DNA from: JAZKDW01 sp040387375 | GTDB taxonomy: Bacteria > Pseudomonadota > Gammaproteobacteria > Burkholderiales > Burkholderiaceae_D | Reading direction: 5' to 3' | NCBI GenBank assembly: GCA_040387375.1 | Contig: JAZKDW010000008.1 | Span: forward strand, 73,878-137,877 | DNA: 64,000 nucleotides | Shown here: in pieces, positions 26,599 through 34,661 of the stretch | Position numbering within the stretch: position 1 is the stretch's first letter | How the letters are laid out: each line of letters opens with the position of its first letter | Program-made: the position numbers and the translations under genes | The notes under the pieces: model-generated | What the model saw: the letters and a program-made list of their open reading frames with translations, nothing else | Told to the model about the DNA's origin: nothing | Databases searched by the model: none

Positions 26599-27564
26599 TT
26601 GGAGCAGTCTCAAAACAAGCTGCAAGAATATCGCGGCGGCATGATGTGGCGAAAGCAAAAAGGTCGCGAGTATCTGGTCAGAACAAGTACGCGCGGTGCC
26701 CAAACCGGTTTGGGTGTGCGCAGTCCGCAAACGGAAACAATCTACAACAAGTTTACCTCCGGGAAAACACGTGCTGAAGAAAACGCGGCACAACTTCGCG
26801 ATTCACTTGAACGGCATCGCCGGATGAACAAGGCCCTTCGTGTTGGCCGCACTCCTGACATGCTCATTGCCATCCTCGACAGCCTCAACAGAGCGGGACT
26901 GGAGGATAAATTCATGGTGGTCGGTACCAATGCCCTCTATGCGTATGAAACTGCGGCCGGCGTCCGAGTGGAATCAGGGCAGCCCGCCACGAGGGACTTT
27001 GATCTACTTTGGGATAATCGCAGCAAGCTCAGTCTCGCCTTCCGGGAAGGTGCGCTCGCGGAGGGCATGTTGGGATTTTTACGTCGCATTGACTCGTCGT
27101 TTACGCTTCGAGACGATCAGAAATATACTGCGGTCAATAAGCAAGGTTACGAGGTGGATATCCTCCGCAGAATGGGTGTTGGCAGCGATGCGGAGCCGGC
27201 GGAATTGTCGGCGATCGAAGATGATTTCTGGGCAGTCAAAGCCAGGAATGCGGACTGGTTGCTCAGTGCGCCGAAATTCAGCGAGATTGTCGTCGGAACC
27301 AACGGCCGCATGGCGCGCATCGTGACCATCGATCCCCGCGCATTCGTGCTCTTCAAGCTATGGATGGCGGAACAAAAGGACCGTGAATATGCGAAGCGCT
27401 TGCGCGATGCGAGTCAGGCTAGGGTTGTCATCGCCATTATCAACGAGCGACTTCCCCAGTTAAGTTTTGACGAAATCCATAAATTTCCAGCAGACATTGC
27501 CAGCCTCGTAACGACGGATGAAAATGGGCCTCACCTCGCCGAACGATCATCGTCTCCAGAGTAG
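26599..27564 (+). CDS. GSU2403-type nucleotidyltransferase-fold protein
   Basis: A protein of about 321 residues of the GSU2403 nucleotidyltransferase group. Visible marks are YRGGMMWRKQKGREYLVR near the N-terminus, VVGTNALYAYETAAGVRV at about 111-128, the acidic motif RDFDLLWDN, and ILRRMGVGSD further on. The first standard start is TTG 26599, but family-like residues (FDVPEDASRQYIDAR) are encoded upstream in frame back to a stop at 26506. No ATG or GTG precedes them, so the original start may have been lost or a rare ATT/ATC start used. The cellular role is unknown; related folds occur in toxin-antitoxin modules. Confidence 0.75.
   Translation: MEQSQNKLQEYRGGMMWRKQKGREYLVRTSTRGAQTGLGVRSPQTETIYNKFTSGKTRAEENAAQLRDSLERHRRMNKALRVGRTPDMLIAILDSLNRAGLEDKFMVVGTNALYAYETAAGVRVESGQPATRDFDLLWDNRSKLSLAFREGALAEGMLGFLRRIDSSFTLRDDQKYTAVNKQGYEVDILRRMGVGSDAEPAELSAIEDDFWAVKARNADWLLSAPKFSEIVVGTNGRMARIVTIDPRAFVLFKLWMAEQKDREYAKRLRDASQARVVIAIINERLPQLSFDEIHKFPADIASLVTTDENGPHLAERSSSPE
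27226..27252 (+). repeat. 27-bp direct repeat, copy 1 (inside the GSU2403-type gene)
   Basis: This segment of the nucleotidyltransferase gene (starting TTCTGGGCAGTC) recurs exactly at 28527-28553, 1301 bases downstream. The copies flank the end of that gene and the HEPN/MNT pair. Confidence 0.9.
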
Positions 27565-27658
27565 GCAACTGAGGTTCAGGAGGAGGCGGGACCAGGAGGC
27601 GTTGCCGGCATGCGAACACACGTTGGCGATCGCGTTCGGCCAGGGACGTTCTTGACAA

Positions 27659-27883
27659 TCACAACATTTTTTCCAGCGCCTTCGCACACCGGATGACTTG
27701 GCCGGTCAAATCTTCCGTCACCTCGAGCAAGAACTTCCCCGATATAGAAAGCCCGGGCGAAGGGGCATCCTGCAAGCGCTCCCTGCCGCTTCGCATATAG
27801 GTATCGAATTCGGATTGGGCGAAGGGCTCTATTTTGAGCTGCCCAATTTTCACCAGATTATCGAGCTCTCTATTGCCCATCAT
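27659..27883 (-). CDS. Truncated HEPN-like protein (MNT partner)
   Basis: A 74-residue product whose first 40 residues (NLVKIGQLKIEPFAQSEFDTYMRSGRERL) match the start of HEPN-type proteins paired with MNT nucleotidyltransferases. Full-length relatives run to about 130-145 residues and carry an Arg-x4-6-His RNase motif in the second half. Here the sequence departs after LSISGKF and stops, and that motif is absent. It overlaps the MNT gene by 14 bases, as in intact pairs. It is probably a degraded, inactive toxin; an unusual short version is the alternative. Confidence 0.55.
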   Translation of the reverse strand: MMGNRELDNLVKIGQLKIEPFAQSEFDTYMRSGRERLQDAPSPGLSISGKFLLEVTEDLTGQVIRCAKALEKML

Positions 27884-28448
27884 GCTCTCCGATTAAATCG
27901 ATCTTCGGTCCTTCAGTAACGGAAACGAGGAAATGATTTTTGGCTTCCAGTTTCCGCCGGTATTCCGCCGGCCGATAGACGGTGAGAGACACTTTACGTG
28001 CCAGCTTCTTCTCGACATCGACCAGCTTCGGATAGAGATCGGCACTGCCAACCTCATTGGCGAGCACAAACAAATCGATGTCGCTGGTCGCCGTGTCCTC
28101 ATTTTTGGCAACCGATCCGTAGATGAATGCACGCTCAATTTGGTCCTGAAACGGCAGGAGCAGCTCTTTGAGAACGTGCTCCACTCCTTCGGTCTTGCGG
28201 ATGATCGAACTTAACTCACGGTAAATCGGTGAGCTGGTGTTGGGTTTATAAAGGATAACCTTGCCGACCTCTTCCTTGACCATGAGCCCCGCCTGTGTGA
28301 GCTTGCCTAACTCCCGCTGCGCCGAGGCCGAGCCCAGTCCGGTCAACTGCATCAAGGCGCGAAGATGCACGCCATCAGGACGCATGAAGACATTGACCAG
28401 AATGGCCTTGCTGGACTTTGAAAACAGGGCATCAGTGATTTTACTCAT
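27870..28448 (-). CDS. Winged-helix MNT-type nucleotidyltransferase (antitoxin-like)
   Basis: A 192-residue protein with an N-terminal winged helix (HLRALMQLTGLGSASAQREL, residues 28-47) and a minimal nucleotidyltransferase domain with FIYGSVAKNEDTATSDIDLF (about residues 107-127), including the G-S and D-x-D metal-binding pattern. In MNT-HEPN modules this protein can modify the HEPN toxin and neutralise it. The HTH suggests it also represses the operon. Its partner downstream looks truncated, so the module may now be an orphan antitoxin. Confidence 0.85.
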   Translation of the reverse strand: MSKITDALFSKSSKAILVNVFMRPDGVHLRALMQLTGLGSASAQRELGKLTQAGLMVKEEVGKVILYKPNTSSPIYRELSSIIRKTEGVEHVLKELLLPFQDQIERAFIYGSVAKNEDTATSDIDLFVLANEVGSADLYPKLVDVEKKLARKVSLTVYRPAEYRRKLEAKNHFLVSVTEGPKIDLIGEHDGQ

Positions 28449-28526
28449 GCGCTATATTTTAGCTCAAATGAGCCAAAATTTGGCGCAATTTTACACGGGC
28501 ATGCAAAACAGCCTCATGGCGAGCAA

Positions 28527-28553
28527 TTCTGGGCAGTCAAAGCCAGGAATGCG
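28527..28553 (+). repeat. 27-bp direct repeat, copy 2 (intergenic)
   Basis: Exact copy of 27226-27252 lying between the MNT gene and the first catabolic gene, flanked by unrelated sequence. It looks like a leftover fragment of a second copy of the nucleotidyltransferase gene, marking a recombination or deletion edge. Confidence 0.85.
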
Positions 28554-28623
28554 AACGGGCGCGCCGGGCATTGCTGCTAATCAGAAAGTATTCAAATCAG
28601 TGTAAGGATGAGCGTCAGCGCAT

Positions 28624-29595
28624 TCACTCAGGTTCAATGTTGGCAGCGCGGATAACCTTGCCCCATTTCTGCGCCTCGATAACCTGAAAGAGAGCCAGCT
28701 CTTCGGATGTGGTGGTCCAGGCCTCAGTCCCTGAAATGTTGTAGAAGGTTTTGGCCGGCGCGCTCTTCACGGCTGCCTGTAGCAGTTCACGCAATTTATT
28801 GACTATCGGTGCGGGGGTCGCGACAGGAACGTAGGCTGCAAACCAGTACCCGATGTCGTATCCCTTTACGCCTGCCTCGTCGATGGTGGGCACATTCGGC
28901 AGCACGGAAATCCGCTTTGCGGTAGACACACCCAGGGGCCTCAACTTGCCGGCCTCGATTTGCGGCATTCCGGTAACCGTATCGGCCACCATGAAATCAA
29001 TTTGTCCGCCCAGCAGGTCTGTCACTGCGGTTGGATTGCTTTTGTAGGGCACATATAAGACATCTGTATTGCTTAATTGTTTGAACATTTCTCCCGCAAC
29101 ACGGCTGGATGAGTTCCCTGCGCCAAAAGTAAGCTTGCCTGGAGCCTTCTTTGCAGAAGCAACCAGTTCGGACACCGATGTAAACGGTGACGATGCGCGC
29201 ACCACTAATACTTGTCCTCCACGGCCCAAGGCAGTGACCGGCTGAAAATCCTTCACTGCATCGTATGGCAATTTTTTATAAAGATGGAGATTCGCGGCCT
29301 GGGTTGTGTTGGTAGTAATCAATACCGTATATCCATCGGGAGCGGATCGCGCCGCCGCCTGTGCTGCGATGATCCCGCTCGCGCCGCCTTTATTCTCGAC
29401 AACCACGGCTTGCTTCGCGCTTTCGGAGAAAGCAACGCCAAGCGCGCGGGCCAACTGATCAGTGGCGCTGCCGGCGGCAAACGGCACAAGAAATGTGACC
29501 ATCTTGTTTGGGTAAAATGCAGATTGAGAAAATGTAGACGTTGAAACACAAATTGCTGCTACTGCAACTGCAAGCTGTCGGCGCGAAAGTTTCAT
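28624..29595 (-). CDS. Bug/TctC-family periplasmic substrate-binding protein
   Basis: A 323-residue protein with a signal peptide (MKLSRRQLAVAVAAICVSTS, cleaved after about 24) and the Bug pattern: MVTFLVPFAAGSATDQLARALG, VVVENKGGASGIIAAQ, and LYVPYKSNPTAVTDLLGGQIDF. Bug proteins bind carboxylates or related small ligands in the periplasm and may feed a tripartite TctAB-type carrier, which is not encoded here. It follows the enoyl-CoA hydratase gene by 39 bases in an operon with a CoA-transferase, so its ligand is probably an organic acid that is then activated to a CoA ester. Confidence 0.9.
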   Translation of the reverse strand: MKLSRRQLAVAVAAICVSTSTFSQSAFYPNKMVTFLVPFAAGSATDQLARALGVAFSESAKQAVVVENKGGASGIIAAQAAARSAPDGYTVLITTNTTQAANLHLYKKLPYDAVKDFQPVTALGRGGQVLVVRASSPFTSVSELVASAKKAPGKLTFGAGNSSSRVAGEMFKQLSNTDVLYVPYKSNPTAVTDLLGGQIDFMVADTVTGMPQIEAGKLRPLGVSTAKRISVLPNVPTIDEAGVKGYDIGYWFAAYVPVATPAPIVNKLRELLQAAVKSAPAKTFYNISGTEAWTTTSEELALFQVIEAQKWGKVIRAANIEPE

Positions 29596-29634
29596 TTTTG
29601 TCCCCTGAAAAATTGTAACAATTGACGTTCGGAA

Positions 29635-30438
29635 TTAGCGCTTTGAAGAATCTTCGAGAAATCGGCCAACCGCGTCCTTGTGTTCCTGTCCACAAAGCAG
29701 GATTGCCTGTATGGACCCGGCCAATTCAAGAGCGGCCGGTAGCTCTGAACTTGCGGAAGCGCGAACCAGCTGTTTAGCCATGCGCAAGGCGGTGGGTGGC
29801 GCTGCGGCGATTTTGTTGGCCATGTCTGTCACGACTTGGGCGAGTTCGGAGTGGGGTACTACTCTCGCAACAATTCCATGTTCCAGTGCCGACTCCGCGC
29901 TCATGAATTCGCTGGTAAGGGTCATCTCCATGGCCTTCGCCAGTCCGACCAGACGGGTAAGAAACCATGCGCCGCCAATCCCGGAAACCAGCCCGATCCG
30001 AAGAAAGCTTTCTGCAAATTGCGCGCGATCGCTGGCGATCCGGATGTCGCACATCAGCGCCAGATCGCATCCCGCGCCAATTGCCATTCCATTGACTGCT
30101 GCTATCGTGGGTACTTTTATGTCGTGGAGAGCATGCGTGAGCCTATGCAAGGTGGACTGGAGTTTTTCTCGCACTTGCGCTACGGATCCCGCCATAAGGT
30201 CTTTGCCATCACGCATATCCTTGACATTGCCTCCAGTGCAGAAGTGTTTGCCGGTGCTTTCAAGCACGACGCAATTAACGCCTGGCACGGTGTCAGCGTT
30301 CTCAAGCGCAGCCGCCAGACTTTCGCTCATTTCTACACTGAGTGCGTTGCCCGCTTCAGGGGCGTCCATTGAAATATAGAGAACAGCGTCGCGGACTGCT
30401 GTTTTCACGAGGTGCGTATCGAGTGGATTTTTATTCAT
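29635..30438 (-). CDS. Enoyl-CoA hydratase/isomerase family protein
   Basis: A 267-residue crotonase-fold enzyme that should act on a CoA thioester in the cytoplasm. The oxyanion-hole segments are present: KHFCTGGNVKDM (about residues 66-77) and NGMAIGAGCDLALMCDIRIA (about 113-132), followed by FLRIGLVSGIGGAWFL. The usual second catalytic Glu positions are not both evident, so hydratase versus isomerase activity cannot be settled. It lies 41 bases after the CoA-transferase gene and precedes the Bug gene, fitting a short acid-activation and beta-oxidation route. Confidence 0.88.
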   Translation of the reverse strand: MNKNPLDTHLVKTAVRDAVLYISMDAPEAGNALSVEMSESLAAALENADTVPGVNCVVLESTGKHFCTGGNVKDMRDGKDLMAGSVAQVREKLQSTLHRLTHALHDIKVPTIAAVNGMAIGAGCDLALMCDIRIASDRAQFAESFLRIGLVSGIGGAWFLTRLVGLAKAMEMTLTSEFMSAESALEHGIVARVVPHSELAQVVTDMANKIAAAPPTALRMAKQLVRASASSELPAALELAGSIQAILLCGQEHKDAVGRFLEDSSKR

Positions 30439-30479
30439 CGGATGTAAATTGGTTTCTATTGAAAGGAGTTTTTGAATTT

Positions 30480-31700
30480 TTAAAATTTCTGAACTTTAGG
30501 AGCAATCGTTTGTTTAACGGCGCCGCGTGACATCAGCACATCAATTTCGGTTGGTGAAAAACCGTATTCCGCCAGGATCAATTCCGAATGTTCACCAATC
30601 ATTGGCGGTGGAAGACTGGGCGTTGATTCGGCCCCCATATCACCGACAGAAAATGAAGGCATGCGAACTCTGCCGGCGACCGGATGATCCACATAGGTCT
30701 CAGTTCCGCCATGGCGGTATTGAGGCGACTGTGTTACCTCTTTATAAGTGGCGACAGGCGCGCAAAGAATGTCGATTGCGTTCAGCACGCCTATCCATTC
30801 GCTGCTCGGACGTTTCCTGAACGCTGTACCGAGATAGTCATTCAGCGCGGCTCGATTGAGCACTCTTAGAGAGTTAGTGGAGAACCGGATATCTGTTTCG
30901 AGTTCGGGGAAATCCAGCTCTACGCACAGTTTTTTCCATCGTTCCGGTTGATAAGCGGCGACCATGATCCAACCGTCCGCCGTTGGGAACGCTTCATTTG
31001 GCGCCGCATAAGCGGCTGCGCTACCGATACGTTGCGGCTCCTCGTCTGTCGCGAGAAAAAATGACATGCCTACTTGCTGCAGCATGATGGTGGCGTTATA
31101 CAGGCTGACGTCCAGCTGCTGTCCTGTCTGTGTCCGTGACCGTTTCTGCAGCGCGGCCAATATGGTGACCGTCGCGAGATAACCGGTCGTCATGTCGGCA
31201 ATCGGGATCGAAACTTTTGTCGGTCCCGCTCCGGCCTCGCCGAGTGTGCTCATGAGACCGGTCGCAGCCTGGATAATCCCGTCTACGCCAGGCTTGTCTC
31301 GTTGCGAGCTGTTTTGCCCATAGGCGGAGACGGAACAGTAGACGATTCCTGGATTGAGCGTCGCAATCTCCGGGTAACCCAGACCGAGCTTTTCCATTAC
31401 ACCTGGACGAAAGCTTTCGATAATGACGTCTGCGTTGGCCGCCATTCTCAAAACGGCCTTGCGCGCTTCCGGGTCCTTCAGGTTGACGGCGAGCCCGCGT
31501 TTGTTTCGGTTGACGCTTAACGCAACGACGCTTTCTCCGTTAATCCACGGCGGACCGAGTGTTCTGCCCAGCTCACCTTCCAATGCTTCAATCTTGACCA
31601 CATCGGCGCCAAGATCGCCGAGCAGCATGCCGCAAACGGGGCCCGCCACCACGTGCGAAAAATCAAGAACGCGTATTCCGTCAAGGCTGTCTCGTGGCAT
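30480..31700 (-). CDS. CaiB/BaiF class III CoA-transferase
   Basis: A 406-residue cytoplasmic enzyme that moves CoA between acids. I placed the start at ATG 31700, which has GGAAAGG just upstream, rather than the longer frame. Family marks are GIRVLDFSHVVAGPVCGMLL, LGADVVKIE, NRNKRGLAVNLKDPEAR, and the catalytic Asp segment PGVDGIIQAATGLM (Asp at about 170 by family analogy), ending with RVRMPSFSVGDM and EYGFSPTEID. It is the first gene of the operon with enoyl-CoA hydratase and Bug. A strong palindrome lies 123 bases upstream, in the gap shared with a divergent LysR gene. Confidence 0.9.
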   Translation of the reverse strand: MPRDSLDGIRVLDFSHVVAGPVCGMLLGDLGADVVKIEALEGELGRTLGPPWINGESVVALSVNRNKRGLAVNLKDPEARKAVLRMAANADVIIESFRPGVMEKLGLGYPEIATLNPGIVYCSVSAYGQNSSQRDKPGVDGIIQAATGLMSTLGEAGAGPTKVSIPIADMTTGYLATVTILAALQKRSRTQTGQQLDVSLYNATIMLQQVGMSFFLATDEEPQRIGSAAAYAAPNEAFPTADGWIMVAAYQPERWKKLCVELDFPELETDIRFSTNSLRVLNRAALNDYLGTAFRKRPSSEWIGVLNAIDILCAPVATYKEVTQSPQYRHGGTETYVDHPVAGRVRMPSFSVGDMGAESTPSLPPPMIGEHSELILAEYGFSPTEIDVLMSRGAVKQTIAPKVQKF

Positions 31701-31822
31701 TCGCTTTACCTTTCCCGCGCCAGTCAAAAAGACGACGCAATAAATAATCCGTAAGTGCGGTAAGTGCAGTGAGTGCGAATAGTAGACCGGCGTTTTATTC
31801 GCAACAATCAAGCTTTTTTCAC

Positions 31823-31849
31823 TCTGGATTTACATTTTGTAAATCCAGA
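31823..31849. promoter_or_regulatory. Perfect palindrome in divergent promoter, likely LysR operator
   Basis: Arms TCTGGATTTACA and TGTAAATCCAGA are exact inverted copies around a TTT centre. The site lies between the CoA-transferase start (31700) and the LysR start (31929), which is where a divergently transcribed LysR regulator normally binds. Confidence 0.7.
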
Positions 31850-31928
31850 ATGCAGGACTGCCGAAAGGACTTTTGAATGCGCCGGCACTGAATATTGCTG
31901 ATGAAGAGCACTGGACTATAATCGGGCG

Positions 31929-32822
31929 ATGAACCCATTACCTCCGTTGAATCCACTGCGGGCCTTCGAGGCGGCAGGGCGCGCCCTGAGCGTTTCCCAG
32001 GCGGCCGACGAACTTTTTGTAACGCCCGCTGCGGTCAGTCGGCAGATAAAAGTCCTGGAACAATTTCTCGGGGTGTCGTTGTTTCAAAGGTCTGCGGGCG
32101 GGCTTCAACTTACGGTGGCAGGGGCCAGATATTTATCGGATATCACGCCTCTTTTTGCCATGTTGCGAGAGAACACCAATGTAGTGATGGGGGGAACATA
32201 CCGTCGGCATGTTTTAAAAATACGATCGCCTGCGACGTTTGCAGTGCGCTGGCTTATTCCAAGGCTTGCGACATTCCATCAGGAACACCCTGATATCGAT
32301 GTGCAGCTTTTGACTTCTCCGGCTCCGTTAAATTTCGAACGTGAAGATATTGATGGCGGCGTGGAGTTGGGTGGAGGTACCTGGCCCAAAGTAAAGGTCC
32401 TCCGATTGATTCAAAACGAAATCACGCCGGTGACAGCGGCATTGCGAAAATCTGGCCAGCAAGAACTTGCCGACCTGTCTCAATTGGGGAATGTGACACT
32501 GCTTCATTCCATGGCCCGGCCAGACGACTGGCATTACTGGCTCGCCGCAGCCGGCATTTCAAATATAAATGCATATCGGGGCATGAAATATGAGACATCT
32601 TTACTCGCATACCAGGCGGCGGCAGAAGGCCATGGCGTGGCAGTCGCACAAAAAGCTCTGATCGAAAAGGAACTCAAGGACGGTATCCTGATCATGCCCT
32701 TTGACATGGTGCTGGACCGAGGCGCATTTACTTATTATTTTGTCTGGCCCGACAGCAAACCGGAATCCGTTGCGTTGGGGGCCTTCACCAACTGGCTGTC
32801 AGAAATGATCACGCACAGATGA
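31929..32822 (+). CDS. LysR-family regulator, GcvA-like
   Basis: A 297-residue regulator. The N-terminal winged HTH reads LNPLRAFEAAGRALSVSQAA, then TPAAVSRQIKVLEQFLGVSLFQR, typical of GcvA-type LysR proteins. The C-terminal effector domain begins near residue 92 (LKIRSPATFAVRWLIPRLATF). It is divergent from the CoA-transferase/hydratase/Bug operon and shares the palindrome-containing region, so it probably controls that operon in response to its substrate or a CoA-pathway intermediate. Confidence 0.9.
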   Translation: MNPLPPLNPLRAFEAAGRALSVSQAADELFVTPAAVSRQIKVLEQFLGVSLFQRSAGGLQLTVAGARYLSDITPLFAMLRENTNVVMGGTYRRHVLKIRSPATFAVRWLIPRLATFHQEHPDIDVQLLTSPAPLNFEREDIDGGVELGGGTWPKVKVLRLIQNEITPVTAALRKSGQQELADLSQLGNVTLLHSMARPDDWHYWLAAAGISNINAYRGMKYETSLLAYQAAAEGHGVAVAQKALIEKELKDGILIMPFDMVLDRGAFTYYFVWPDSKPESVALGAFTNWLSEMITHR

Positions 32823-32908
32823 CGAATTGGCCTATTGCCTGAACTGCCTGGCCGCTCGGGTGAGATGCAATTCAACACCATCCTGCCCTGCGCCAGTTGC
32901 CCCTGCCG

Positions 32909-33694
32909 CTACGCTTCCCGGGTAACCCGGTTCGACAACACCCCGATCGCATCATTGACAACCTCCACCACGTCGCCCGCCTGCAGCGCCGGCAGGGTCG
33001 GCCCATCACAACCCATCCACAACACATCCCCCGGATGAAGCGTCACGAATTGCGTCATGCGCGCAATGTAGTGGGCCAGGCTGAATATCATCTTCGACGT
33101 GCTGTACGAGGATACCGTCTTGCCGTTGACGCGCACGCTGATCGTCTGCGCCATCGGGTCGATCCCGCTGACGACCCAGGGTCCCATCGGCTTGAAGGTG
33201 TCGATGTTTTTCGAACGCCACAGGCTGCCGTCCGTCTTCTGGAATGCACGTTCGCTCAGGTCGTTGCCGAGCGTGTAGCCGCAGATGCAATCGAGCGCAT
33301 TGGCTTCGGTCAGGTGCTTCGCTTTTTTACCCACTACCGCGACCAGCTCGCCCTCGAACTCGATCGCGCCGGTCGAGCCGCGCGGTATCACGATGTCGGC
33401 GCCGCTGCCGATCAGCGCGCTCGGCGAACGGGTGCCTATGTCGGCCTGGTGCGGCACCTTCAGCGCCATGCCATGGTATTCGTTGGCCCAGTCGATGTGT
33501 GCTGCGTAATTGCGGCCTGCGGCATAGAAGTTGGACGGCATCACCGGCGGCAGCAGTGTCAGCGACTCCAGCCGCAGGGTCTGCCCGGTGCGTTCGATGC
33601 GATCGAACGGCGCCTGACGCAACACTGACACTTCCGTTCCCTCGACCAGTCCATACGCTGGCCCGTCAGCCAGCTCGAATCGGCACCATGTCAT
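32909..33694 (-). CDS. Fumarylacetoacetate hydrolase (FAA) family protein
   Basis: A 261-residue cytoplasmic FAH-fold enzyme; relatives hydrolyse, decarboxylate or hydrate beta-keto and 2-oxo acids using a metal ion. Signature segments are FYAAGRNYAAHIDWANE, the metal ligands in GAIEFEGELVAVVGK, GYTLGNDLSERAFQ, and a C-terminal half with PGDVLWMGCDGPTLPALQAGD. It is the last gene of the Bug/LigI/SDR/Bug operon, four bases after the preceding Bug stop, with GGAG upstream of the ATG. The exact substrate is unknown. Confidence 0.88.
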   Translation of the reverse strand: MTWCRFELADGPAYGLVEGTEVSVLRQAPFDRIERTGQTLRLESLTLLPPVMPSNFYAAGRNYAAHIDWANEYHGMALKVPHQADIGTRSPSALIGSGADIVIPRGSTGAIEFEGELVAVVGKKAKHLTEANALDCICGYTLGNDLSERAFQKTDGSLWRSKNIDTFKPMGPWVVSGIDPMAQTISVRVNGKTVSSYSTSKMIFSLAHYIARMTQFVTLHPGDVLWMGCDGPTLPALQAGDVVEVVNDAIGVLSNRVTREA

Positions 33695-33698
33695 CGCG

Positions 33699-34661
33699 TC
33701 ACTCCATCTTGATGTTCGCGGCCCGTATCACCTGGCCGACCCGCCCCGACATCGAGCGCACATATTGGGCAAACTCTTCTGGCGTATTTCCGCCCGCGTC
33801 GAGCATCTGGTCTTCCAGGCGCTTCTTGAAATCGGGGCTCTTGATTACCGCCGCCAGCTCGCGGTTGAGAACGGCCACGACGTCCGGCGGTGTGCTGGCC
33901 GGGACGAAGGCGCCTACCCAGCCCGTCAGCTCAAAGCCGGGCAGTACTTCGGCCAGCGCTGGCACATCGGGCAGCTTGGGGTTGCGCTTCGTGCTCACCA
34001 CGGCCAGCGGACGCAATCGTTCAAGATTGCCGACCACCACCAGCGGCGACTCGAACATCATGTCGACCCGTCCAGACATGACGTCCGTCAGCGGCGAATT
34101 TTTATACGGCACATGCAAAAGGTTGATGCCGGCCGCGCTTTTGAACATCTCGCCGAGGAGGTGCGAGATATGGCCGGAGCCATAGGTGGCGAAGCTGAGT
34201 TTCCCAGGCTCCTTGCGCGCGGCATCGATCAGTTCCTGAAGCGACTTGGGGCCGGTTTTCGAATTGACCACGAGGAAGGGCGCGCCGGAGTAGACCAGGG
34301 TAACCGGCGTGAAATCCTTCTGCGGATCAAACGTCAGTTTGTACAGATGCTCATTGGCCGTGAAAACGCCGCTGGAGGCCATCAGCACGGTGTAGCCGTC
34401 AGCAGGTGCTTTAGCGGCGTAGTCGGCACCGATATTGCCGCCGGCGCCGGTACGGTTTTCAACCAGGACCGGCTGCTTAATGCGTGTGCTGAGCTTTTCC
34501 GCCAGAAAGCGCGCGATGATGTCCCCCGCATTGCCGGGAGGGACGGGAACGATGAAGCGGATGGGCTTTGCCGGGTAGGCGGGATCGGCGGCAGCCGCCG
34601 GAACGGCGCTGAAGCAGCCAAGAAGGGGAAGGGCGCATGCGAGCAAGCGATAGAGTTTCAT
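33699..34661 (-). CDS. Bug/TctC-family periplasmic substrate-binding protein
   Basis: A 320-residue protein from ATG 34661, which has AGGAG nine bases upstream; a longer frame exists but lacks this site. The signal peptide is MKLYRLLACALPLLGCFSAV, cleaved after AAA near residue 24. Bug marks are PIRFIVPVPPGNAGDIIARFL, VLVENRTGAGGNIGADYAAK, LLHVPYKNSPLTDVMSGRVD and WVGAFVPASTPPD. Its ATG overlaps the SDR stop by four bases, so it is coupled to a cytoplasmic oxidoreductase. It is the second of two Bug genes in one operon. Confidence 0.9.
   Translation of the reverse strand: MKLYRLLACALPLLGCFSAVPAAAADPAYPAKPIRFIVPVPPGNAGDIIARFLAEKLSTRIKQPVLVENRTGAGGNIGADYAAKAPADGYTVLMASSGVFTANEHLYKLTFDPQKDFTPVTLVYSGAPFLVVNSKTGPKSLQELIDAARKEPGKLSFATYGSGHISHLLGEMFKSAAGINLLHVPYKNSPLTDVMSGRVDMMFESPLVVVGNLERLRPLAVVSTKRNPKLPDVPALAEVLPGFELTGWVGAFVPASTPPDVVAVLNRELAAVIKSPDFKKRLEDQMLDAGGNTPEEFAQYVRSMSGRVGQVIRAANIKME

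Noticed and set aside
27440..27658. Minus-strand frame that might restore the truncated HEPN protein
   Set aside because: Its sequence (Arg/Pro-rich) does not match the missing HEPN half and lies antisense to the nucleotidyltransferase gene's end.
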